Shown: positions 1 through 6,247, numbered from the stretch's first letter. The stretch is DNA of 6,247 nucleotides from Akkermansiaceae bacterium UBA5688 (GCA_002420315.1 DIHU01000085.1:2559-8805); one strand, 5' to 3'. Notes: generated by a model not told the origin, from the sequence alone. Numbers and translations: made by a program.

Positions 1-734
1 CCAATATACTTGCCATAGCGTTCATCTTTGGGATTCACCGCTACCGCGACATCACCCATCAAAGTCTCAGGCCTTGTCGTCGCTACTTCCAGAAATCTTC
101 CGGGTTCTTCAACCAACTCATACTTCATATAGTAGAGCTTCGAATTTTGCTTCTTCGGAATGACTTCCTCATCCGACAAAGCGGTCCGTGAAACCGGGCA
201 CCAGTTCACCATCCGTTTGCCACGATAAATGAGCCCATCATTGAAGAGATCTGCAAAAACTTTTGAGACCCACTTTGAGTAGTCAGCGTCCATCGTAAAG
301 CGCTCCCGACTCCAGTCGCACGAGCAACCCAATCGCTTCAACTGCTTAATAATAATACCACCATGCTTGTCCTTCCAATCCCACACCTTTTCTAAAAAAG
401 CTTCGCGTCCAATGTCTCGCCGCGTCTTCCCCTCCTCTTCCCTAAGCTGACGTTCAACCTTCGTCTGGGTTGCAATCCCTGCATGATCAGTCCCCGGAAG
501 CCAGAGCACTTCGCAACCTTTCTGTCGAGCCCGACGAGCCAGAATATCCTGTATCGTATTATTTAAAACATGCCCTAGGTGCAGAATTCCTGTCACATTC
601 GGTGGAGGAATCACGATTGAATACGGTGGTTTTTCGGAAGAAGGATCCGCTTCAAAACACTTAGCATCCAGCCAGGCCTGATACCAGGACTTCTCGACTT
701 CAGTGGGCTCATAAGCTTTAGGCAGTTCAGACAT
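1..734 (-). CDS. valS: Valyl-tRNA synthetase, N-terminal part (cut by window edge)
   Basis: A class I aminoacyl-tRNA synthetase that charges tRNA-Val with valine in the cytoplasm. The visible 244 codons start at ATG 734-732 and continue past base 1. Seen in the translation: PPPNVTGILHLGH at residues 43-55, whose HLGH is the class I HIGH signature that binds ATP; GTDHAGIATQ at 81-90 of the Rossmann fold; NWCP at 177-180; and TTRPETLMGD at 219-228, the opening of the inserted CP1 editing domain that removes mischarged threonine. This combination fits ValS better than IleS or LeuS. The family is usually around 900 residues, so roughly a quarter is present; the KMSKS loop and anticodon-binding domain lie outside the window. 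The ATG gives the short N-terminal lead normal for the family. No Shine-Dalgarno sequence precedes it. It is transcribed divergently from the pyruvate carboxylase gene. Confidence 0.96.
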   Translation of the reverse strand, partial: MSELPKAYEPTEVEKSWYQAWLDAKCFEADPSSEKPPYSIVIPPPNVTGILHLGHVLNNTIQDILARRARQKGCEVLWLPGTDHAGIATQTKVERQLREEEGKTRRDIGREAFLEKVWDWKDKHGGIIIKQLKRLGCSCDWSRERFTMDADYSKWVSKVFADLFNDGLIYRGKRMVNWCPVSRTALSDEEVIPKKQNSKLYYMKYELVEEPGRFLEVATTRPETLMGDVAVAVNPKDERYGKYI

Positions 735-743
735 CGTGCCGGA

Positions 744-758
744 GGAGTAGCCGACTCC
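744..758. promoter_or_regulatory. Small hairpin just upstream of the valS start
   Basis: GGAGT (744-748) and ACTCC (754-758) form a 5-bp stem around a 5-base loop. The stem ends 10 bases before the valS ATG, so in a valS transcript it would sit where a ribosome-binding site is expected. It is short enough to arise by chance. Confidence 0.2.
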
Positions 759-779
759 CTGCCCCCAAGCAAGCACTAC

Positions 780-806
780 GGGGCTTGGACTTGAGTCCAT
801 TGCCCC
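780..806. promoter_or_regulatory. Two-tier inverted repeat in the valS upstream region
   Basis: The outer arms GGGGC (780-784) and GCCCC (802-806) enclose inner arms GGAC (787-790) and GTCC (795-798) around a TTGA tetraloop, with a small 2x3 internal loop between tiers. The structure could form in RNA from either strand or act as a protein-binding palindrome. It lies 46 bases upstream of the valS start. There is no T-tract on either side, so it is not a plain intrinsic terminator. A second possible stem, CCAAGC (765-770) with GCTTGG (783-788), uses the same bases and would exclude it. Function is unknown. Confidence 0.3.
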
Positions 807-1077
807 TCAACTCTGAAATCTTCGATCAAACGTCCGTAAATCGCTCTTCTCATTTCCTCGAAAATAGACAAGCTCTGCCGAGAAAGCACAGGCCTCTGAG
901 CTTGCTTTAGACGAGATCATTCTAAATCCACGAACGCTCCTATTTCATCTCCTACCACGCCACGCAATTTGAGGTGTTTTAAGCTAGACCGGCCATACTC
1001 TCAAAAAATTAATATTCGTAAATTCCGTAGTTGGCTCCCCGGCCTCCAGACTTTTAAGCTCTTCCACACAATTCAAC

Positions 1078-4000
1078 ATGGCCATCCAACAAAAACTCCT
1101 TGTCGCCAACCGTGGCGAAATCGCCATCCGCGTCTTCCGCGCTGCGACTGAACTCGGGCTCCGTACCGTCGCAATATACGCGGAGGAAGATCGCTTTTCC
1201 CGCCACCGCTTTAAAGCTGACGAGGCCTACCAGCTCGACGCCACTAAAGGTCCTGTCGGTGCCTACCTCGACTACGAAGGTATTGTCGCCCTCGCAAAAT
1301 CAAAAGGCGTCACTCTCATTCATCCCGGATATGGATTCCTCTCCGAAAATGCCGATTTCGCCCGCGCCTGCGAACGCGAAGGCATTACCTTTATTGGACC
1401 ATCCGCCGACCTCCTTGGCTCCATGGGTGACAAAACTGCTGCTCGCGCACAGGCGATCGCAGCCAAAGTACCAGTTCTCCCGGGCACCGATGACGCCATT
1501 TCCGATCCCGATCAAGCCCTCACAGTCGCTCATGAGGTCGGTTTCCCTCTCATCATTAAGGCCGCATTTGGTGGAGGAGGTCGTGGTATGAGAATCGTTG
1601 AAAAACCATCCGAGCTTCAGGCACGCCTTGCCGAGGCCCAAGAAGAAGCCCAAAACGCCTTCGGAAACCCCGCAGTTTTTCTCGAACGCTACATTAAGCG
1701 AGCTAAGCACATCGAAGTTCAAATCCTCGGAGACCAACACGGCAATGTTGTCCACCTCCACGAACGCGATTGCTCTGTGCAACGCCGCTATCAAAAAGTG
1801 GTGGAGATCGCACCCTCCATCGACCTAGAAGGGACGCTACGCCAAGATCTTTGCCAATCAGCCGCCAACCTTGCTCAATCTATCGGTTACAACAACGCGG
1901 GAACTGTCGAATTCCTTTACGACATGGATTCAAAGGAATGGTTCTTCATCGAGATGAATCCGCGCATTCAGGTCGAACACACCGTCACCGAATGTGTTAC
2001 CGGCATCGATCTTGTCCGGTCACAAATACTTGTGGCTCAGGGCAAGAAACTTCACGAACCCGAAATTGGAATCCCTAGCCAGACAGAAATCCCCTGTAAT
2101 GGCTTTGCCATCCAATGCCGTATCACGACGGAAGACCCTGAAAAAGGATTTGCCCCCGACTACGGCCGAATTACAAACTATCGCTCCGCTGCCGGATTTG
2201 GCATCCGTCTCGACTCTGGAAACGGCGACGCCGGAGCTGTTATCACCCCATACTACGACTCGATGCTCGTGAAACTCACCGCCACCGGCCGTGACTTCGA
2301 AACCGCCTGTCAAAGAATGGACCGTGCCCTTCGTGAATTCCGTATTCGAGGCGTAAAAACAAATATCCCCTTCCTCGAAAACGTCATTGAAGATTCTACT
2401 TTCCGGTCCGGTGACGCACACACCAAACTTATCGACTCCCAACCAAGCCTCTTCAGTTTCATCCCAAAACGCGACCGAGCAACCAAGCTCCTCAACTATC
2501 TCTCCGACCTCACCGTTAATGGCAACCCAGGAGCCAAAAATTGGCGCCCTGCTAAACCCTTCGCACAACCGCGTATCCCAAACAGCACGAGTGTCCCACC
2601 TACATCCCCTTCCTCCAGAGAAATCCTCCTTAACCAAGGCCCCGAAGCCTTTTCTAAATGGATTGGTGAACAGAAACGTCTGCTCTGCACTGACACCACA
2701 ATGCGTGATGCCCACCAGTCGCTCATCGCTACTCGTATGCGCACCTTCGACATGCTTAATATCGCAGAAGCTTACGCGAAGAGAACTCCCGATCTTTTCT
2801 CAATGGAAATGTGGGGGGGAGCCACCTTCGACACCTCGATGCGCTTCCTCAAGGAAGACCCTTGGGACCGACTCCGCGAACTCCGAGAGCGCATCCCAAA
2901 CATTTGCTTCCAGATGCTGTTCCGTGGATCGAACGCCGTTGGCTACTCCAACTATCCTGACAATGTTGTCGCCGGATTCGTCAAACACGCAGCCGACTCT
3001 GGCATGGACATATTTCGAATCTTCGACTCCCTTAACTACTTGCCAAACATGAGGGTTGCCATGGAAGCCGTTCGCGAACATGGCAAATCTGTCTGCGAAG
3101 CTGCTGTCTGCTACACCGGTGACATCACCAACCCTAATCGAGCCAAATATTCACTTAAATACTACATCGATAAGGCTAAGGAGTTGGAAAAAATGGGTGC
3201 ACATATTCTTTGTATTAAAGACATGGCTGGCCTCTGTCATCCTGCCGCCATCACAAAGCTTGTTTCCACACTCAAACAAGAAATCGGCATCCCCATCCAC
3301 TTCCACACTCACGACACATCCGGGCTTAACGCTGCCTCCATTATGGCTGCCGCTGACGCTGGAGTCGACATCGCAGACATGGCTCTTGCGTCCATGTCTG
3401 GATCAACAAGCCAGCCAAACCTAAACTCGGTCTGCGCCGCGATGGGTGGTCACGAGCGAGACCCTGGCCTCGACATCGAAACTCTCAACGAGTTTTCCGA
3501 TTACTGGGAAGAAATTTTGACTCACTACGAACCTTTTTATTCCGCTCCCCGAAGCGGCACTGCTGAGGTTTACCTCCACGAAATGCCCGGCGGGCAATAC
3601 ACCAACCTTAAGGAACAAGCCAATGGCATGGGACTTGGCCACCGTTGGCAGGAAATCGCCCATACCTATGCTGACGTAAACCAACTCTTTGGCGATATCG
3701 TCAAGGTCACTCCCTCATCCAAGGTAGTTGGAGACATGACGATGCTTCTCGTCACACAGGACCTGAAAGCCAAAGACCTTCTTAACGGCAACGCACCCAA
3801 CCTTGACTTCCCCGAAAGTGTCATCGATATGCTGGGAGGTGGCCTCGGTCAACCCGATGGTGGATGGCCCAAGGAAATTCAGAAACTCGTCTTAGGAGAT
3901 AAAATCCCGGTTACAGTCCGCCCCGGTGAACTCGCGCCTCCATGTGACCTAGATCAAACCAAGGCTGAACTCACCCAGGCACTCGATCGCGAGGCAAACG

Positions 4001-4527
4001 ACGATGACCTATACAGCCATCTCATGTATCCTCAAGTCTTCTCAGATTATTTGGATTCGCTGAAGAGCTTCGACCGCCTCACTGTCTTACCCACTCCGGC
4101 TTTCTTTTATGGCCTTCAAATTGGGGAGGAAGTTCACGTTGACATTGGCCCAGGAAAGACTCTCTTCATCAAACTCATCTCTATTGGTGAACCTGACGAC
4201 GAAGGCCGGCGCACTCTTTTCTATGAACTAAATGGTATGCCTCGTGAGTGCGTTGTTATCGACAAAGCTCTTGGCAAGGAGTCCGTAGCCAACCTCAAAG
4301 GAGAGCCCGGGAACCATCAGCACATTATCGCACCGCTTCCTGGAATGATCAGCGAAGTCGCGGTGAAACCTGGCGACGAAATTAAGGAGGGCGACAAGCT
4401 AGTTGTTCTAGAAGCCATGAAAATGCTTACGACGGTGAGTGCTCCAGCAGATGGCATGATTGATGAGGTTCTTCTCAAGAAGGGCCAAGCCGCCGATACT
4501 GGTGACTTGCTAATAATAGTGAAATAG
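1078..4527 (+). CDS. pyc: Pyruvate carboxylase, single-chain, biotin-dependent
   Basis: It makes oxaloacetate from pyruvate, bicarbonate and ATP, refilling the TCA cycle in the cytoplasm. At 1149 residues it is full length for the one-chain enzyme. Domains: biotin carboxylase about 1-455, with a glycine-rich ATP-grasp loop KAAFGGGGRGMR at 161-172, RRYQKVV at 236-242 and EMNPRIQVEH at 292-301 (E292, N294, R296 and E300 match catalytic positions of E. coli AccC); a linker at about 465-530, Pro/Ser-rich at 490-513; carboxyltransferase TIM barrel about 535-800, with DTTMRDAHQS at 539-548, the probable carbamylated metal-site lysine K714 in CIKDMAGL, and HFHTHD at 741-746; the PYC/OADA conserved domain about 820-1025; and a biotin carrier domain about 1082-1149, with biotin lysine K1115 in EAMKM, 34 residues from the end. 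The pyruvate substrate is assigned from the BC-CT-carrier order and whole-chain similarity. The ATG at 1078 places NRGEIAIRVF at residue 11, as in homologues. No Shine-Dalgarno and no frameshift are visible. Family members are often activated by acetyl-CoA; that cannot be read here. Confidence 0.97.
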   Translation: MAIQQKLLVANRGEIAIRVFRAATELGLRTVAIYAEEDRFSRHRFKADEAYQLDATKGPVGAYLDYEGIVALAKSKGVTLIHPGYGFLSENADFARACEREGITFIGPSADLLGSMGDKTAARAQAIAAKVPVLPGTDDAISDPDQALTVAHEVGFPLIIKAAFGGGGRGMRIVEKPSELQARLAEAQEEAQNAFGNPAVFLERYIKRAKHIEVQILGDQHGNVVHLHERDCSVQRRYQKVVEIAPSIDLEGTLRQDLCQSAANLAQSIGYNNAGTVEFLYDMDSKEWFFIEMNPRIQVEHTVTECVTGIDLVRSQILVAQGKKLHEPEIGIPSQTEIPCNGFAIQCRITTEDPEKGFAPDYGRITNYRSAAGFGIRLDSGNGDAGAVITPYYDSMLVKLTATGRDFETACQRMDRALREFRIRGVKTNIPFLENVIEDSTFRSGDAHTKLIDSQPSLFSFIPKRDRATKLLNYLSDLTVNGNPGAKNWRPAKPFAQPRIPNSTSVPPTSPSSREILLNQGPEAFSKWIGEQKRLLCTDTTMRDAHQSLIATRMRTFDMLNIAEAYAKRTPDLFSMEMWGGATFDTSMRFLKEDPWDRLRELRERIPNICFQMLFRGSNAVGYSNYPDNVVAGFVKHAADSGMDIFRIFDSLNYLPNMRVAMEAVREHGKSVCEAAVCYTGDITNPNRAKYSLKYYIDKAKELEKMGAHILCIKDMAGLCHPAAITKLVSTLKQEIGIPIHFHTHDTSGLNAASIMAAADAGVDIADMALASMSGSTSQPNLNSVCAAMGGHERDPGLDIETLNEFSDYWEEILTHYEPFYSAPRSGTAEVYLHEMPGGQYTNLKEQANGMGLGHRWQEIAHTYADVNQLFGDIVKVTPSSKVVGDMTMLLVTQDLKAKDLLNGNAPNLDFPESVIDMLGGGLGQPDGGWPKEIQKLVLGDKIPVTVRPGELAPPCDLDQTKAELTQALDREANDDDLYSHLMYPQVFSDYLDSLKSFDRLTVLPTPAFFYGLQIGEEVHVDIGPGKTLFIKLISIGEPDDEGRRTLFYELNGMPRECVVIDKALGKESVANLKGEPGNHQHIIAPLPGMISEVAVKPGDEIKEGDKLVVLEAMKMLTTVSAPADGMIDEVLLKKGQAADTGDLLIIVK

Positions 4528-4564
4528 ACACTGCCCCAATTAAATTAGCGTTTTTCACAGAACC

Positions 4565-4582
4565 TCTCGAAAATCTTCGAGA
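4565..4582 (+). terminator. Hairpin 38 bases after pyc, possible terminator
   Basis: TCTCGAA (4565-4571) and TTCGAGA (4576-4582) form a perfect 7-bp stem around an AATC tetraloop. Position after the pyc stop suggests an end-of-transcript structure. No T-tract follows (the next bases are CAACAAAT), so it is not a standard intrinsic terminator. It may only protect the 3' end or be chance. Confidence 0.3.
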
Positions 4583-4655
4583 CAACAAATAGTCTAAAAA
4601 GAAGATTAAATCTAAAATTAAGCTTAGAGACAGGAATGGCGATCGAACTAATCCA

Positions 4656-4684
4656 ATTAACCAGTATCAGACTACTGGTGTAAT
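4656..4684. promoter_or_regulatory. Long hairpin directly upstream of the PuuD-like start
   Basis: ACCAGTA (4660-4666) pairs perfectly with TACTGGT (4673-4679) around the 6-base loop TCAGAC. The stem extends with ATTA (4656-4659) against TAAT (4681-4684) if G4680 is bulged, giving 11 pairs in total. It ends 15 bases before the ATG at 4700. It could be a 5'-leader structure controlling translation, an operator, or a terminator-like element lacking a T-tract. Confidence 0.4.
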
Positions 4685-4699
4685 AGAGCCTAAATTAAC

Positions 4700-5488
4700 A
4701 TGTCACATCGCAGCTTCCTCACTTTCATCTCAATTATTGCTGCGATTTGTATCGGCTTCTTTGTCGGTCAAAACACAAGCCTCAACCCGAATCGGGTTTC
4801 TCCCTCCACTGCAGAGGAGAAGTTCGACGCCCCGCTTATCGGAATTGCCAGTCTCACCAACGACACGTATGTTGAAGCTGTTCAAAAGGCAGGGGGAGTC
4901 CCAATTGTTCTCCCAAACGGCGATGGCTCTTCCGATAAGATCGCGGAATACCTCGAACTTCTTGACGGCCTGATCATGCCTGGAGGGGCTGATATCCCTC
5001 CATCCGAATGGGGAGAGGAACCACATCCAACTACAAGGATTCTCGAAGACAATCGCTACCTCTTCGAGAAAGCGCTTATCACCGCTTGGATCAAAAAGAC
5101 TGACAAACCCTTACTCGGAATTTGCTTGGGTAGCCAATGGATCAACGTCATTCACGGCGGCTCCCTGATTCAGGATATCCCATCTAAATTCGGAGTAAAC
5201 CATCGAGGAGTCACCCACCAAGTCACACTTGAATCCAACTCGCGCCTCAGCAAAATCTTCGGCGAAACAGAGCTCGTGGTAAACTCACGCCACCATCAAG
5301 CAGTCGGCCGACTCGGCGAAGGTCTCAGACTCGTTGCTAAGAGTCCCAACGGAATCATTGAAGCCACTGAAACAATTGACCCAGATCGGTTCCTCATCGG
5401 AGTGCAATGGCACCCCGAAGAAATGGCCCCTAAAGATCCCCTCCAAGCAAAACTTCTCAAAGCATTCGTCCAGGCATCAAACAAATAA
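4700..5488 (+). CDS. PuuD-like class I glutamine-amidotransferase-family hydrolase with N-terminal membrane segment
   Basis: A 262-residue protein of the gamma-glutamyl-GABA hydrolase / peptidase C26 family, cysteine hydrolases that cleave gamma-glutamyl amide bonds. Seen: MPGGADIPPSEWGEEP at 93-108, where the family has its GGGD-P-YGEEP region; the nucleophile elbow GICLGSQ at 140-146 with Cys142; NSRHHQAV at 195-202; and GVQWHPEE at 234-241, with His238 and Glu240 completing the Cys-His-Glu triad. The hydrolase domain starts near PLIGIA at 45. Before it, residues 5-23 are strongly hydrophobic after MSHRS, indicating a signal peptide or an uncleaved anchor. There is no lipobox around Cys17. 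E. coli PuuD is cytoplasmic, so export is unusual, and the substrate may be an extracytoplasmic gamma-glutamyl or other amide compound. The first ATG was kept because the next Met is residue 93, inside the domain. No Shine-Dalgarno is visible; a hairpin ends 15 bases upstream. Exact substrate unknown. Confidence 0.88.
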   Translation: MSHRSFLTFISIIAAICIGFFVGQNTSLNPNRVSPSTAEEKFDAPLIGIASLTNDTYVEAVQKAGGVPIVLPNGDGSSDKIAEYLELLDGLIMPGGADIPPSEWGEEPHPTTRILEDNRYLFEKALITAWIKKTDKPLLGICLGSQWINVIHGGSLIQDIPSKFGVNHRGVTHQVTLESNSRLSKIFGETELVVNSRHHQAVGRLGEGLRLVAKSPNGIIEATETIDPDRFLIGVQWHPEEMAPKDPLQAKLLKAFVQASNK

Positions 5489-5691
5489 TTTCTCAAACCC
5501 TCATCGCCTCTGTCCTTTTATTTCTCTTTTTATCAATTCTTCGCGCAAATTCAAAAGAAGCTTCAAATAACGCCTTCTTCCGATTCACCAAAATTCTCGA
5601 GACCCACCTCTCCAAGATCACCGACTTTAGATACCAGGACAGATCCGAGATAAATAGAAACAACAAAGTAATTCGTCTCATTCGCAGCTAG
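5485..5691 (+). CDS. Candidate small exported protein without a standard start codon
   Basis: An open frame of 68 residues ending at TAG 5689-5691. No ATG, GTG or TTG occurs between the upstream in-frame stop (5431-5433) and its end. Read from ATA 5485 it has a hydrophobic stretch TLIASVLLFLFLSIL (residues 5-19) followed by R-A-N, which looks like a signal peptide with a cleavage site after Ala21. A hydrophilic basic tail of about 47 residues follows. Many codons end in C (ACC, CTC, ATC, GCC, TTC), as in the neighbouring genes, which supports real coding. ATA 5485-5487 overlaps the hydrolase stop TAA 5486-5488 as ATAA, one base from the common ATGA stop-start overlap. Starting at ATC 5476 would add a lysine near the N-terminus. 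It may be a gene using a rare start, a gene silenced by start loss, or chance. No family is recognised. It ends 23 bases before the sulfatase start. Confidence 0.4.
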   Translation: MISQTLIASVLLFLFLSILRANSKEASNNAFFRFTKILETHLSKITDFRYQDRSEINRNNKVIRLIRS

Positions 5692-5714
5692 CAAAAACTT
5701 CTCAACACAATCAA

Positions 5715-6247
5715 ATGACTAAATTTCTATTCACGCTATTTCTGAGCCTATCAGTCTCTCTGAACGCAGTTCAAAAACCCAACATCCTCATTATCATTGC
5801 CGATGATTGCACCTTCAGCGACCTCCCAATAAATGGCGGCCAAAATGCCAAAACACCTCACCTAGATGCTTTCGCAAAACAATCACTTATCTTTGATCGA
5901 GCCTATCTAGGAATGGCAATGTGCTCGCCGTGTCGTTCCGAACTCTACACCGGACGATATCCTCACCGAAATGGCTGCGCTTGGAATCACGGCACCTGTC
6001 GTCCCGGCACTCAAAGTATGCCTCACATCCTGAGGCCACAAGGTTATCGCGTCGGACTAGCAGGTAAAACTCACGTTAAACCCAGCGAAGCTTTTCCCTT
6101 CGAAAAAATTCCAGGTTTTGATCAAAATTGCGTGCGCAACCCGACCCGGCCCCACGATCTCTCTGGAAGCAAAGAGTTTCTCACCCGAGATCTGAATCAA
6201 CCATTCTGCCTGGTCGTGGCCCTTACCGAACCACACGCACCTTGGGT
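5715..6247 (+). CDS. Exported type I (formylglycine) sulfatase, N-terminal part (cut by window edge)
   Basis: It hydrolyses sulfate esters (or N-sulfates) on an organic substrate, probably a sulfated glycan, outside the cytoplasm. The visible 177 codons start at ATG 5715. Seen: a signal peptide MTKFLFTLFLSLSVSLNA with likely cleavage after Ala18; NILIIIADD at 23-31, whose aspartates bind calcium; TPHLDAFAKQS at 47-57; CSPCRSELYTGR at 70-81, the C-x-P-x-R signature in which Cys70 becomes formylglycine; GKTHVKP at 117-123 (usually GKWHLG), with Lys118 and His120 in the active site; and TEPHAPW at 171-177, the later substrate/metal region. The family is usually 450-550 residues, so about the first third is present. 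Maturation needs a formylglycine-generating enzyme (FGE or anSME), not seen here. NGCAWNH at 86-92 and the FPFE/GFD region at 127-136 may help place it in a subfamily. No Shine-Dalgarno precedes the ATG. Substrate not assignable. Confidence 0.95.
   Translation, partial: MTKFLFTLFLSLSVSLNAVQKPNILIIIADDCTFSDLPINGGQNAKTPHLDAFAKQSLIFDRAYLGMAMCSPCRSELYTGRYPHRNGCAWNHGTCRPGTQSMPHILRPQGYRVGLAGKTHVKPSEAFPFEKIPGFDQNCVRNPTRPHDLSGSKEFLTRDLNQPFCLVVALTEPHAPW

Larger units (their letters stand above)
735..1077. other. Divergent intergenic region between valS and pyc
   Basis: About 340 bases with no convincing gene on either strand. It must hold the start signals for both valS (leftward) and the pyruvate carboxylase gene (rightward). 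Short inverted repeats cluster in the half next to valS (744-758 and 780-806). The half next to pyc becomes AT-rich around 1001-1022. A weak promoter-like pair facing pyc is TTGAGG at 969-974 and CATACT at 994-999, but the 19-base spacing and the mismatches make it only a guess. I see no tRNA, no T-box leader for valS and no repeat array. Confidence 0.7.
4528..4699. other. AT-rich intergenic spacer with several inverted repeats
   Basis: A 172-base gap between pyc and the PuuD-like gene, clearly richer in A+T than the flanking genes. It contains a 7-bp hairpin at 4565-4582, weak AT-only inverted repeats at 4603-4613 and 4611-4628, and a longer hairpin at 4656-4684 just before the next start. 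A short T-run near 4551-4556 is not preceded by a GC-rich stem. The spacer probably holds the end of the pyc transcript and the start signals of the next gene, but no promoter could be assigned. Confidence 0.6.

Noticed and set aside
470..664. A 64-codon plus-strand frame within valS
   Set aside because: It is antisense to the conserved HIGH-motif region of valyl-tRNA synthetase and has no features of its own.
735..806. T-box riboswitch or tRNA-like element before valS
   Set aside because: There is no T-box antiterminator consensus and no terminator with a T-tract. The GGACTTGAGTCC stretch has too small a loop for a tRNA T-arm, and no other tRNA arms are present.
969..1151. A 60-codon plus-strand frame starting at TTG and overlapping the beginning of pyc in another frame
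   Set aside because: Its second half is an out-of-frame reading of the pyc start, the first half has no domain or signal features, and there is no ribosome-binding site.
2020..2715. A 231-codon minus-strand open frame inside pyc, plus other antisense frames such as 1300-1794
   Set aside because: They lie opposite a continuous, fully conserved pyruvate carboxylase and arise from its codon bias; their translations show no recognisable domain.
4736..4756. Lipoprotein signal (lipobox) in the PuuD-like protein at Cys17
   Set aside because: The residues before Cys17 are A-A-I; a bulky Ile at -1 does not fit the lipobox, which needs Gly, Ala or Ser there.
5476..5490. Programmed -1 ribosomal frameshift fusing the hydrolase to the small downstream frame
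   Set aside because: The bases before the stop read A AAC AAA, which does not fit an X XXY YYZ slippery heptamer with good re-pairing in the A site, and no clear stimulatory structure follows.
5493..5681. A minus-strand 62-residue frame with a hydrophobic N-terminus opposite the small exported candidate
   Set aside because: It faces against all neighbours and has no Shine-Dalgarno or promoter. The plus-strand reading shows the local codon preference and a better signal-peptide layout.

Overview
The window looks like a piece of a bacterial chromosome from the Planctomycetes-Verrucomicrobia group, most likely a marine-type Verrucomicrobiota. This is an inference. It rests on the exported type I sulfatase, a moderate base composition with C-ending codons preferred, and gene starts with no recognisable Shine-Dalgarno sequence. 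Nothing marks the region as mobile: I see no transposase, integrase, CRISPR array, tRNA or rRNA.

Layout. The first 734 bases carry the N-terminal 244 codons of valyl-tRNA synthetase (valS) on the minus strand; the gene runs off the left edge. A non-coding divergent region of about 340 bases (735-1077) separates it from a complete single-chain pyruvate carboxylase (1078-4527, plus strand, 1149 residues) with all catalytic landmarks intact. An AT-rich gap (4528-4699) with several inverted repeats follows. Next comes a class I glutamine-amidotransferase-like hydrolase of the PuuD / peptidase C26 family (4700-5488), unusual in having an N-terminal membrane segment. Bases 5485-5691 hold an open frame with no ATG, GTG or TTG start. 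It nevertheless reads as a small exported protein and overlaps the stop of the gene before it. A sulfatase with a signal peptide and a CSPCR active-site motif starts at 5715 and runs off the right edge.

How the genes may work together. valS and the pyruvate carboxylase are housekeeping genes (translation; anaplerotic supply of oxaloacetate) with no evident link beyond sharing an upstream region. The three downstream reading frames are collinear and closely spaced, and all are predicted to leave the cytoplasm. They could be a small unit for extracytoplasmic breakdown of amide-linked or sulfated compounds, but shared function is only suggested by position. I did not find a clear previously undescribed system. 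The best candidate for something new is the start-less small exported reading frame between the hydrolase and the sulfatase.
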